A DNA stretch of 45,181 nt from an uncultured Bacteroidota bacterium. GTDB taxonomy: Bacteria; Bacteroidota; Bacteroidia; Chitinophagales; LD1. Positions 17,329 to 25,948 of the stretch are shown piece by piece. Location of the stretch: positions 1-45,181 of the forward strand of contig CAISWS010000059.1 of assembly GCA_903889265.1 (NCBI GenBank), read 5' to 3'. The notes beneath the pieces were generated by a model. It saw nothing but the letters and a program-made list of their open reading frames with translations. It made no database searches and was not told the DNA's origin. Position 1 is the first letter of the stretch. The number at the start of each line of letters is the position of its first letter. Made by a program: the position numbers and the translations under genes.

Positions 17329-17832
17329 CTATTGGCTTGACTGCATGCGATATTTAATGGTAGACCGGGCAACACCAAAGTTTTCGGGCACAATAACATG
17401 GGGTGCAACTGCTTTTATGGCTACCCCAATTAAAGCCAGATGATGGATGGCATGTTCAAGCGCATAAGCCAGTTCGCGTTTATAGCTGGTTTTATATTCT
17501 TCCGGGTCTGGTTGTTCACTGGAGTAAGAGGCAGAAATCACCAGGTTTTTTTCAGGCCTGTTTAAACCGGAAATAATTTCAGCCATACAGGCAAGCGCAG
17601 CTTCCTTATATTGCTCAATCTCCTGGTCGCGTTTGCGGTCATCATAATTGATTATACCTGCTTCATAACCTGTATTCAGGTAAACATAAATTTCGAGCAG
17701 GTGCCTGCAATGCTGTCCTATTCCCGACCCGTTTAGGATATCAGGTTGGGCTGTGTATTCCTCATTCTTCAATTGAACTAACACCTGATTTAGCTCCTCA
17801 AATGTTTCTGTTATTGCCTTTTCTAAATGCAT
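17329..17832 (-). CDS. DinB family protein
   Basis: A 167-residue helical-bundle protein. It has the metal-binding pattern of the DinB/YfiT superfamily: an early His in GIGQHCRHLLEIY and the paired His in LEHAIHHLALIGVA. Members bind a divalent metal, and some act as thiol (mycothiol or bacillithiol) transferases; the substrate here is unknown. It is the third gene of a probable minus-strand group YHS-DoxX-DinB, with gaps of 30 and 26 nt. Its stop is six bases from the stop of the convergent acylase gene, leaving no room for a terminator. Confidence 0.83.
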   Translation of the reverse strand: MHLEKAITETFEELNQVLVQLKNEEYTAQPDILNGSGIGQHCRHLLEIYVYLNTGYEAGIINYDDRKRDQEIEQYKEAALACMAEIISGLNRPEKNLVISASYSSEQPDPEEYKTSYKRELAYALEHAIHHLALIGVAIKAVAPHVIVPENFGVARSTIKYRMQSSQ

Positions 17833-17858
17833 ATTGCTTTTTGTAAGGGACTGTAAAT

Positions 17859-18257
17859 TTAGTTTGCAAAGTAGTTTTTCACCACCGGTATTTCCTTTCT
17901 TCTTAAAACCAGGATAAGTGCAGAGGAAATAAACACGGTTAAGGCTAAAATGAAAAGTTCGCCGTGGTCACCCATCACCTCAATACCCAATAGGGTAAGA
18001 TGGGAAAATACGGCGCCAACCATTACCCCGGCAGCTATTAAAGCGCCTGCCCATGCAAAGCGCGGGGTTAAAAGCAGTATGCCAGCAGTAAGTTCTACAA
18101 TGCCCGAACCAATGCGGCCATATGGTTCGGCACCCAGTTTTGAAAAAATATAAACTGATTCAGGCTGGGCGCTGAATTTAAAATAAAGCGTTTGCAGTAA
18201 AATTACCGAGGCCACAATTTGCAGGGCCCACACCAGGTACGTTTGCAGTTTTGACAT
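17859..18257 (-). CDS. DoxX family membrane protein
   Basis: A 132-residue protein with four predicted transmembrane helices. The segment LGAEPYGRIGSGIVELTAGILLLTPRFAWAG carries the DoxX pattern of a conserved Arg/Gly-Glu helix start followed by a Leu-rich helix and a short basic turn. DoxX-like proteins take part in quinone-linked or redox processes in some organisms, but most have no established function. It is placed 26 nt before the DinB gene and 30 nt after the YHS gene, suggesting one operon. Confidence 0.85.
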   Translation of the reverse strand: MSKLQTYLVWALQIVASVILLQTLYFKFSAQPESVYIFSKLGAEPYGRIGSGIVELTAGILLLTPRFAWAGALIAAGVMVGAVFSHLTLLGIEVMGDHGELFILALTVFISSALILVLRRKEIPVVKNYFAN

Positions 18258-18287
18258 AAATTTGGGTTTTGGTTAAAAGTAAGTAAT

Positions 18288-18809
18288 TTATTTATTGGTT
18301 ATTTTCTTCCAGTTGGTGTCGGCCAGCGGCAAATATCCTTTTTCGTTTTTGTTCCAGCTGTTTAAGGTGTTATTAAAAAACTTATTGTAAAACAGCAAAA
18401 GCTTACCATTAACAATTTTATATGTCTGGGGGTCTATTTCAACCTTTTCGCCTGATGTTGCCATGGCATAAGCACACCAGCCGCCGTATTGTGGTTGGTA
18501 CTTTGCAGGCTCTTTAATAAATAATTGCCGGTTGGCATCAGTTGCAAAATAATAGGTAGCGCCATTTTGTGTAAATGAAATCGTATTCTTTCCCTGGGTG
18601 GCTTTGCCCAAGGTAAAATAGGCAACTGGGTCATAACCCGAAATGGCTATTCCTTTTTCAAGGTTCAGCGGCTCGCCCGTTGCAGTTGCCATTTGGGCCT
18701 TCATGCTACTACTGAACGCAGTGAGCAGTAAAATGATAGTTGCAACCTTGTAAGGAAGTAACATGTAGTTACGTCTACCTGAATGTTGAGCGTTTGTGCT
18801 TGTTTTCAT
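18288..18809 (-). CDS. Secreted YHS domain-containing protein
   Basis: A 173-residue protein. The YHS-like domain at about residues 50-120 contains ISGYDPVAYFTLGKATQGK, a YYFATDANRQLFIKEP segment and YGGWCAYAM. YHS domains are associated with metal (copper or iron) handling, but this exported subgroup is not characterised. The N-terminus has a signal segment (VATIILLLTAFSSSMKAQ). The start could be the ATG at 18809 or the one at 18764, which gives a tighter signal peptide. It heads the DoxX/DinB group and is divergent from the DUF1223 gene. Confidence 0.82.
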   Translation of the reverse strand: MKTSTNAQHSGRRNYMLLPYKVATIILLLTAFSSSMKAQMATATGEPLNLEKGIAISGYDPVAYFTLGKATQGKNTISFTQNGATYYFATDANRQLFIKEPAKYQPQYGGWCAYAMATSGEKVEIDPQTYKIVNGKLLLFYNKFFNNTLNSWNKNEKGYLPLADTNWKKITNK

Positions 18810-18888
18810 AAGTATTTATAAAGTGTTTGTTATACGGTTCAATAGGTAAGACGAAGGACTGTTTATTTCCTTACAAAATAATATTTCA

Positions 18889-19629
18889 ATGTATAAAATA
18901 GCGCTTGTTATAATGATTTTACTGGGTTTAACCAGTATACGGAAGCCGAATGAGGGCTTTAAACCAGTTGCAGTTATTGAACTGTTTACATCTGAGGGGT
19001 GCAGCAGTTGCCCGCCGGCGGATAAGCTACTGGCTAAAACTTTAACCTCCTGGCAAGCCGGGCAGGCTAATGTTTTTGCCCTTGCGTTTCATGTAGATTA
19101 CTGGAACAGGCTGGGTTGGAGAGACTCCTTTAGCACCAGTCAGTTCTCAGCGCGGCAAGGCTTGTACGTTTCTGAAATGCACTTAAATGGAGCTTACACG
19201 CCGCAAATGATAGTAAACGGTACTACCGAATTTGTAGGCTCCGATAAAAGTGCGTTGGACAATGCTGTTTTGAAAGCGCTGAATACGAAACAGCAGGCGG
19301 AGTTTATAAACTTAACGGCCTCCTCAAATGGTAACAGCCTGGTTGTAAATTACGGGCTTAACGGTAGTTTTAATGGTTGCCAGGTGCATTTTGCATTGGT
19401 AACACTACATGCAGTTACCTCGGTAAAAAGTGGCGAAAACGGTGGGCATGTGTTAGAGCATACCAATGTTGTAAGGGAATTGCTTTCATATCCCGCTGCA
19501 TCTTCGGGTAAGGCTGTTTTTAATAATTGCAGGGCTTATGATTTGCGCAATACAGGGGTTGTTGCCTTTGTGCAGCAGCAAAACGGATTGCACATTATAG
19601 CAGGTGCTATGGCCCGGCCTGGTAATTGA
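18889..19629 (+). CDS. DUF1223 secreted thioredoxin-fold protein
   Basis: A 246-residue protein. After a short hydrophobic N-terminus (IALVIMILLGLTSI) comes VIELFTSEGCSSCPPADKLL, the DUF1223 signature with a CSSC thioredoxin-like motif. Family-typical FHVDYWNRLGWRDSFS and YTPQMIVNG segments follow. The redox fold suggests a periplasmic thiol-disulfide role, unproven. The C-terminal half is beta-rich. It starts 79 nt from the divergent YHS gene, which might indicate shared control. The stop lies only eight bases from the stop of the convergent ATP-grasp gene. Confidence 0.86.
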   Translation: MYKIALVIMILLGLTSIRKPNEGFKPVAVIELFTSEGCSSCPPADKLLAKTLTSWQAGQANVFALAFHVDYWNRLGWRDSFSTSQFSARQGLYVSEMHLNGAYTPQMIVNGTTEFVGSDKSALDNAVLKALNTKQQAEFINLTASSNGNSLVVNYGLNGSFNGCQVHFALVTLHAVTSVKSGENGGHVLEHTNVVRELLSYPAASSGKAVFNNCRAYDLRNTGVVAFVQQQNGLHIIAGAMARPGN

Positions 19630-19637
19630 GCGGATTT

Positions 19638-20699
19638 TTAGCCGGCGGTATTTGCTTTAGCGTTATATTCCTTTTGTAATTTATAGGCAGCTAAAAATTC
19701 CTTAAAACTCATATAAGGAACACCGGAGCGGTTATTTGCGCGGCTGATTTGATACATCACCTTAAAATGATAGAAAAACACCCGGTATGCTTTCCAGATA
19801 GGGTTGCCGGGGTGGTAAACATGCGCGGGCTCAGCACCTGCGCCGTTTAGTTCCATAATTTGTATGCTATGACCTTGCTTTAGTAATTCAATGCTTTGGC
19901 AACGCAAATCGTACCGGCCAAAATAAAAGCCGGGTATCTGTTTGCTTATGTTGTCAAATACTTCTGTCAGTTGGGTATCAATAATATCGCACCGGTCTAA
20001 AAACATGGCTCCGCGCGAGTGATTACCGAAAGGAACCAATTCAACTACCTCATTCTGTGCAGGAATGGAGTTTAGCTTATTGGCTAGCGAAACTTTTAGA
20101 ACCGGCCATTGCAGTAATGCCCTGGGGTAACCTTTTATCAATTCTTCTAAAGTCGCATTACCATCACCGGTAACCCGTAGCATTTCTTTCAACACCACTG
20201 AACTGATGGTACCTTTGTTATGATCAGGAAAGCGGAAATAAAAAACACTTAATTCGACAGGCGAGGATACATACGTTTGAATCAGAAAGTCTACCGGTGT
20301 AGTTTTGATATAGGTCAAAAGCTCGTCCTCACTTTGCAGTTTACTTACCTTCCATCCCCGCTCTCCCCGGTCTGGCTTGGCTATAATGGGGTACCCAATA
20401 CCTTTTTGCTGCATTGCCTTGTTTACTAAATGGATGTCAGTGCCTTCCTGCACCAATATGGTTGCAGGGAAAAGGTGAGCAGGTATCAACTCAAATATTT
20501 TCCATTTTGATTCGCCAAACATGCCACCGGTTTCTATTCCGGGGTTAGAAGCGGAGAAGTAGAAAAATGAACGTGCTTTAAACGCCAGCCACAGGTAATA
20601 ACACACCACCGGAAACTGCACAATATAAAAGGGCCAGTATTCCCAATTGAATAACCGGATTAAAAATGGCGAGCGGTTCAAAAGATTTTTAAATGTCAT
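19638..20699 (-). CDS. ATP-grasp domain protein (D-Ala-D-Ala ligase-like), substrate unknown
   Basis: 353 residues from the ATG at 20699. An in-frame TTG at 20810 would add 37 residues of doubtful quality. The N-terminal third has a hydrophobic/aromatic stretch (FNWEYWPFYIVQFPVVCYYLWLAF in part), possibly a membrane-associating element. The ATP-grasp core shows IIAKPDRGERGWKV for nucleotide binding, FLIQTYVSSPVELSVFY, and the metal-binding end GRYDLR...IMELNGAGAEPAHVY. These fit the carboxylate-amine ligase superfamily. It is not the housekeeping Ddl, because its N-terminus and middle differ. It follows the 500-residue unknown gene on the same strand after 166 nt. Confidence 0.78.
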   Translation of the reverse strand: MTFKNLLNRSPFLIRLFNWEYWPFYIVQFPVVCYYLWLAFKARSFFYFSASNPGIETGGMFGESKWKIFELIPAHLFPATILVQEGTDIHLVNKAMQQKGIGYPIIAKPDRGERGWKVSKLQSEDELLTYIKTTPVDFLIQTYVSSPVELSVFYFRFPDHNKGTISSVVLKEMLRVTGDGNATLEELIKGYPRALLQWPVLKVSLANKLNSIPAQNEVVELVPFGNHSRGAMFLDRCDIIDTQLTEVFDNISKQIPGFYFGRYDLRCQSIELLKQGHSIQIMELNGAGAEPAHVYHPGNPIWKAYRVFFYHFKVMYQISRANNRSGVPYMSFKEFLAAYKLQKEYNAKANTAG

Positions 20700-20865
20700 G
20701 GACTGCAATATCACCCGGCAATCATAATTTCTCAAAATAATCAACAGAAGTTTACGCCCGTAACGTATATCCGGCAACCGAAATCTGATCAGCTGTGTAA
20801 CGCTTATCAATGTTGCTGCATATCCGGTGATCCGGAAAATCCCTAAAAAAACTATACAAACCGGC

Positions 20866-22368
20866 TTATCTGCGTTTTATCCTTACGTACGCCGAAGTTA
20901 CCGCATCGCTTCTTTCCCTACCCATACTGTTTGGGTTGTAAGATTCATGGGCCATGCCACCTCTTACACCAAGGCTTACTGCAGATTGAGGAATGTCTTT
21001 CTTTGCCATTGGTGTTTTAGGGAAACCCTGTATTTCGAACTTACTGTTTTGAATAAGGCTTCGTGATGCTTTATAAAGTTTTTCAGTGCTTTTGCGGAGA
21101 TTCTCAACTGACACCTGCCACCCGTTTGTGCCATAAAATTTTACAGCCACGTTAATAATACTGCTGGTGTCGGAACCTACAATGACGTAAGCACCCAACA
21201 ACGGACATGCAACAAACATATCTTCGAAATGGCGTTTGTATAGTCCTCTTGTAATCATATCATTGGCCGCTTTTATTTCCTTTAACTCCATTATAAGAAG
21301 GGCTATCAGTTCAATAATTTTTCTTGCAGCATCGGCAGCACCAACAACTGATGCTGCTGTACGGGTTGGGTCGAACTGTGCACCAAATTTAGCGGTGCAC
21401 ATACCTAAATTAATATCTTTTTGTACAGCAATCCTTGTATAAAGCGTGCTAACGGCATCCAGGGCAGCGGATGGGGCACCGGGTGCAACATAACCCATGT
21501 TTGAAATATTTTCCAGGTCTGATTTCAGCATATGCACCTGGACCACATCAACAATTGCTTTAACTAATTTAACACCGACTAAAATATGCCCTATAATGGG
21601 CACTACCTCACCGACAGCATGGCCAACATGGCCTGCAATTTCCTGTCCTAATATAGGCGCAAGCTCTTTAGTAATTGCGGCTGAGTGCTGGGCCGGGGTT
21701 TCAAGTGCCTGACCACCGGCTATTTTCATAACATCTTTTACATCAGTATATGCCTTTCCGACCTGGTAACCGGCCTGCACGCCCGTGGTAATTTTTTGCT
21801 TGGCCGTCCCTAAACTATCAGGAGCATTAGGATTATTTCCATATTGGCCGGGCTTAAAAGCTTTACCCCCGTTAACCGGTGCCTTAACCGTAACCGCCAC
21901 AGAATTAATACTGTTTTTGAATTTTTGTATTACACCTACATTTTTACAAGTAAACTGCAGTGGCACCCCGGTTTTGGATTTAAACAGGCTTTCCAGCATG
22001 TTGGCCTGGGCAGCCATCACAATATTTTGCGCTTCCTGCATAGAGCTGTCTACTACAAAATTATTGGTAAGCATGGTTGTGCGCAGGTCATCAAACGCAC
22101 CGGTTTTATTGCGCGGATTGTTTTTTGAAAGTGTTATACCCATAACACCTACAGGTTTGTTTTTAGGGTCTTCAGCCCATTTCAATTTTACATACCATTC
22201 AAATTTTTCCATGCATTGCCTCTTGGCAATTTCATGGTTATTACCTTTCCAGTTGGCAAAGTAATATTTAACCTTTTTATCAAGTTCCTGAAGGTGGTTG
22301 GAACGCGGATGGCGCCAGTCGTAATTGCTTCTGCTTATCCAGTCTTCGTAAGTTGCTATTTGTGGCAT
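20866..22368 (-). CDS. Unknown 500-residue protein with glycine-rich hydrophobic hairpin
   Basis: I do not recognise this family. The N-terminal 110 residues are polar and aromatic (YEDWISRSNYDWRHPRSNH). There is no signal peptide. Residues about 205-270 contain hydrophobic, Gly/His-rich segments (EIAGHVGHAVGEVVPIIGHI and VGVKLVKAIVDVV) that could form a membrane hairpin, and an amphipathic helix IIELIALLIMELKEIKAA lies further on. The C-terminal 60 residues are basic and low in structure, ending in VRIKRR. A soluble protein with an insertable hairpin, and no secretion signal, is compatible with a toxin or effector, but nothing proves it. Only the ATP-grasp gene lies nearby on the same strand. 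The ATG at 22368 is the natural start. Confidence 0.75.
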   Translation of the reverse strand: MPQIATYEDWISRSNYDWRHPRSNHLQELDKKVKYYFANWKGNNHEIAKRQCMEKFEWYVKLKWAEDPKNKPVGVMGITLSKNNPRNKTGAFDDLRTTMLTNNFVVDSSMQEAQNIVMAAQANMLESLFKSKTGVPLQFTCKNVGVIQKFKNSINSVAVTVKAPVNGGKAFKPGQYGNNPNAPDSLGTAKQKITTGVQAGYQVGKAYTDVKDVMKIAGGQALETPAQHSAAITKELAPILGQEIAGHVGHAVGEVVPIIGHILVGVKLVKAIVDVVQVHMLKSDLENISNMGYVAPGAPSAALDAVSTLYTRIAVQKDINLGMCTAKFGAQFDPTRTAASVVGAADAARKIIELIALLIMELKEIKAANDMITRGLYKRHFEDMFVACPLLGAYVIVGSDTSSIINVAVKFYGTNGWQVSVENLRKSTEKLYKASRSLIQNSKFEIQGFPKTPMAKKDIPQSAVSLGVRGGMAHESYNPNSMGRERSDAVTSAYVRIKRR

Positions 22369-22542
22369 GTTAAATTTATTTATACGGGAAAATAAGTAAC
22401 ACTCTCAATAATTTAAAGGTATGACTTTGTTTTTGATTGCAAATTAAATTTGCACGGCAATAATGAACCTTGGGAAAAGGTGATTAACATTATTGGAACA
22501 AGTTTACGATTTTTATTGTTGTGGAGTTTAAAATATTATAGT

Positions 22543-23493
22543 ATGCAAAAGAGAAAACTGGGAAATTCAGGAATTGAGGTTAGCGCATTAGCCCTGGGCG
22601 GTAATGTATTTGGCTGGACTATTGACGAGGCTACTTCTTTTAAAATACTGGATGGATTTATAGATTCTGGTTTTAACCTGGTGGATACTGCTGACGTTTA
22701 CTCCCGCTGGAAAAGGGGCAATGAAGGAGGGGAGTCGGAAACTATTATAGGTAACTGGATGAAAAAGACCGGAAACAGGAATAAAGTAGTAGTCGCAACT
22801 AAGGTGGGTATGGAAATGGCAGATGGAAAGGGGCTGGCAAAGGCCCGTATTTTTAAAAGTATTGAAGATTCGCTGCGGCGTTTACAAACTGATTATATTG
22901 ACCTTTTCCAAAGCCACAAGGATGACCCGGATACCCCACAGGAAGAAACTTTGGAAGCTTATAATCAACTGGTGAAGCAGGGTAAGGTAAGGGCGATTGG
23001 CGCCAGTAATTACAGTGCCGCACGTTTGGGTGAGGCTTTGGCAATAAGTACGGAAAAGGGATACCCCGCTTACGTAAGTGTGCAGCCGCAATACAATTTG
23101 TATGACAGGGAGGTATATGAATCGGAGCTTGAACCTTTCTGTATTAAAAATGGATTAGGGGTTATTACATATTACAGCCTGGCAAGTGGTTTTTTAACTG
23201 GTAAATACCGAAGTTCAGAGGACTACAGGAAGAGCGTACGGGGTGTGGGTATGAAACGCTTTATGAATGAACGCGGTTTAAATATACTGGCGGCTTTGGA
23301 TGAGGTTTCGAAGGAACTAAATGCAACACAGGCACAGGTTGCACTGGCATGGTTAATTGCGCGCAAAGGCGTTACAGCCCCCATTGTAAGCGCCACCAAT
23401 ATTGACCAGTTGCAGGATATTTTAAAAGCGGTTGATGTGAAACTGGATGTATCGGCAATCGCTACATTGGATGCAGCGGGCGAATGGAGGTAG
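22543..23493 (+). CDS. Aldo/keto reductase
   Basis: A 316-residue TIM-barrel NADPH-dependent reductase. It starts MQKRKLGNSGIEVSALALGG, the normal family start, so the ATG at 22543 is chosen over the in-frame TTG at 22450. Catalytic tetrad residues can be placed: Asp and Tyr in NLVDTADVYSRW, Lys in VVATKVG and His in DLFQSHKDDPDTP. The NADP-binding end is VSATNIDQLQDILKAV. It resembles the YajO/Tas-like AKR subgroup; the natural substrate is unknown. A TAAATTTG at 22445-22452 could be a -7 box, though no -33 element is correctly spaced. It precedes the PBP1C gene by 79 nt on the same strand. Confidence 0.92.
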   Translation: MQKRKLGNSGIEVSALALGGNVFGWTIDEATSFKILDGFIDSGFNLVDTADVYSRWKRGNEGGESETIIGNWMKKTGNRNKVVVATKVGMEMADGKGLAKARIFKSIEDSLRRLQTDYIDLFQSHKDDPDTPQEETLEAYNQLVKQGKVRAIGASNYSAARLGEALAISTEKGYPAYVSVQPQYNLYDREVYESELEPFCIKNGLGVITYYSLASGFLTGKYRSSEDYRKSVRGVGMKRFMNERGLNILAALDEVSKELNATQAQVALAWLIARKGVTAPIVSATNIDQLQDILKAVDVKLDVSAIATLDAAGEWR

Positions 23494-23572
23494 GGTGCGG
23501 AATTGGATGCCAAAATAAATCACAAATAATTCATACTAATCACTCACATTTGCGTTATAGAGTATAATACCC

Positions 23573-25897
23573 GTGCGCAGCCGTTTCCTTCAGTTTTTTA
23601 AGTGGTTTGTAATAGTTTCAGCAACTTCATTTTTGTTGTTTCTGTTGCTTAACCGTTTGTTCCCATTGCCTGATGAAATTCAGTATTCCACCATTATGCT
23701 GGATAGCAAAGGCGAAGTAATACACGCCTTTTTAACCAGCGACCAGAAGTGGCGCATGAAAACCGAGTTAAATGAAATATCGCCGGTTTTAAAGAAAACA
23801 CTGCTTTATAAGGAGGATAAATACTTTTACCATCATCCCGGTGTTAATCCCCTGGCTATGGCACGGGCAGCAGTTATGAATTTCCTGCATCTTAAACGCA
23901 CCTCCGGGGCATCTACAATTACCATGCAGGTGGCCAGGATGCTGGAGCCTAAAAGAAGGACTTACTTCAATAAGTTGCTTGAAATCTTCCGCGCCTTTCA
24001 GTTGGAAAGGAAATACAGCAAGGACGAAATACTACAATTGTATTTTAACCTGGTGCCCTACGGAAGCAATGTGGAGGGGGTGAAAAGTGCATCTATCCTT
24101 TATTTTAAAAAGAACCCCGACCACCTATCGCTGGCAGAGGTTACGGCTTTGTCAATTATTCCCAACCGGCCTTCTTCGCTTAAATTGGGGGTGCATAATG
24201 GGCTGATAATAAAAGAACGCAACAAGTGGTTAAAACGCTTTGGCACCGACCGGCTTTTTAAAGCAAAAGAAATTAACGATGCGCTGAATGAACCGCTGGA
24301 TGCGCAAAGGGTGAATGCGCCCAACCTTGTGCCTCACCTGGCCTATAAGCTGAAGAAGACAACCCACCGCGATATTATACGCACTTATCTGCAAATGAAC
24401 ACGCAAATGAAACTGGAGAACCTGGTGGGGGAATATACGCGCAGTTTAAATTCTTACAATATCCATAATGCCTCGGCGGTAGTTATTGACAATAAAACAC
24501 ACGATGTGATAGTATACATCGGTTCTGCTGATTTTGCCAATCGTACCGATGGTGGACAGGTAAATGGTGCAGATGCAGTGAGGCAACCTGGCAGCTCGCT
24601 AAAACCTTTAATGTATGGATTGTGCATTGATAATGGCGTGCTTACCCCCAAGACTGTTATAACCGACGTGCCCATCAATATTAACGGCTTTCAACCCGAA
24701 AACTTCGACCAGAAATTTAATGGGTTTGTTACCATGGAGTACGCGCTGGAAAACTCGCTGAACATACCGGCCGTAAAATCGCTGCACGAGTTGGGGACCG
24801 ATAAAATGATTGCCAAACTTGAAGACTGCGATTTCAGGCAGATAAAGAAGGACGAGAAAAAGCTTGGGCTGTCGCTTATTCTGGGTGGTTGTGGCGTTAC
24901 ACTGGAAGAAATGACGGGTCTCTATAGCGCCCTTGCCAATGGCGGTATATATGTAAAGCCTAACTATTTTAAAGGAGATAAGCTGAAAGGCGATTCTGTG
25001 CTGCGCGGTAAGAGGATACTTTCCCCATCGGCTGATTTTATGATTACCGAGATACTTTCTAAAATTACCCGGCCCGATTTACCGGTTAATTGGGAAAGCA
25101 GTATGCACCTGCCCCGTATTGCCTGGAAAACCGGCACCAGCTATGGCAAGCGCGATGCATGGAGCATTGGTTATAATATGAAATACACGGTGGGTGTTTG
25201 GGTAGGTAATTTCTCGGGATTAGGTGTTCCTGAATTGAGTGGGGCAAACGTGGCCACTCCGTTGCTGTTCAAAATATTTAATACGATAGATTACAATTCA
25301 ACCAACGAATGGTACTCCATGCCTAAAGAATGCGGCCTGCGGCTGGTTTGTTCTGAAACTGGGAAAGTGCCCAACGATTTTTGTACCAATACGGTGATGG
25401 ATTACTTTATACCGCTGGTTTCAAACTCGCAAAAGTGCATGAACATGAAGGAGGTTGCAGTATCGGCAGATGAGAAGATTTCTTATTGCAAAAACTGTGT
25501 GCCCGATAACGGCTATAAAAAGAAATGGTACAAGGTAGTGCCGCCTGATATGCAGTCGTACTATGATGATAACCGGATAGCTTATGAGAAAATACCTCCC
25601 CATAACCCGCTATGCGATAGGATATCGGGCGAGGGTGGGCCTGCCATTAAGCTTCCTAAAAACGGAACAGAGTATTACATCGATAAAAAGGCACCCGAAC
25701 CGCTACAACTGAGTTGCGAGGTAGGAAGCGATGTGAAAACGGTTTACTGGTATATTAACAACAAATTTTACAAGCGTTCCGATGCCCATGCCAAAGAGTT
25801 CTTTGCGCCCGATGATACTCACATTAAAATATCATGCACCGACGATAAAGGGCGCAATAACGATATCTGGATAAAGGTAAAATACGTAAATCTTTAA
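23573..25897 (+). CDS. pbpC: Penicillin-binding protein 1C (bifunctional glycosyltransferase/transpeptidase)
   Basis: A 774-residue class A PBP. One N-terminal membrane anchor (FVIVSATSFLLFLLLNRLF) precedes a GT51 domain with EDKYFYHHPGVNP (catalytic Glu81) and GASTITMQVARML. The transpeptidase domain has SSLK (Ser341, Lys344), a SLN motif and KTGTS (Lys519). A C-terminal BiPBP_C-type beta domain with Cys-rich linkers ends the protein, which identifies the PBP1C subclass. It polymerises and cross-links glycan strands at the inner-membrane surface. The start is GTG at 23573, because an in-frame stop lies just upstream and the next ATG would remove the anchor. PBP1C usually pairs with alpha-2-macroglobulin; here that gene is at 1634-7054. 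Confidence 0.95.
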   Translation: MRSRFLQFFKWFVIVSATSFLLFLLLNRLFPLPDEIQYSTIMLDSKGEVIHAFLTSDQKWRMKTELNEISPVLKKTLLYKEDKYFYHHPGVNPLAMARAAVMNFLHLKRTSGASTITMQVARMLEPKRRTYFNKLLEIFRAFQLERKYSKDEILQLYFNLVPYGSNVEGVKSASILYFKKNPDHLSLAEVTALSIIPNRPSSLKLGVHNGLIIKERNKWLKRFGTDRLFKAKEINDALNEPLDAQRVNAPNLVPHLAYKLKKTTHRDIIRTYLQMNTQMKLENLVGEYTRSLNSYNIHNASAVVIDNKTHDVIVYIGSADFANRTDGGQVNGADAVRQPGSSLKPLMYGLCIDNGVLTPKTVITDVPININGFQPENFDQKFNGFVTMEYALENSLNIPAVKSLHELGTDKMIAKLEDCDFRQIKKDEKKLGLSLILGGCGVTLEEMTGLYSALANGGIYVKPNYFKGDKLKGDSVLRGKRILSPSADFMITEILSKITRPDLPVNWESSMHLPRIAWKTGTSYGKRDAWSIGYNMKYTVGVWVGNFSGLGVPELSGANVATPLLFKIFNTIDYNSTNEWYSMPKECGLRLVCSETGKVPNDFCTNTVMDYFIPLVSNSQKCMNMKEVAVSADEKISYCKNCVPDNGYKKKWYKVVPPDMQSYYDDNRIAYEKIPPHNPLCDRISGEGGPAIKLPKNGTEYYIDKKAPEPLQLSCEVGSDVKTVYWYINNKFYKRSDAHAKEFFAPDDTHIKISCTDDKGRNNDIWIKVKYVNL

Positions 25898-25948
25898 ACC
25901 ATCTGTTGTGAATGCTGTTATTTTTGGCGTTGAAACCATACCTGAAGA

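Noticed and set aside
20700..20865. Precursor peptide for an ATP-grasp-modified RiPP
   Set aside because: No short frame with a leader/core pattern or repeated acidic/Thr residues is seen between the two genes.
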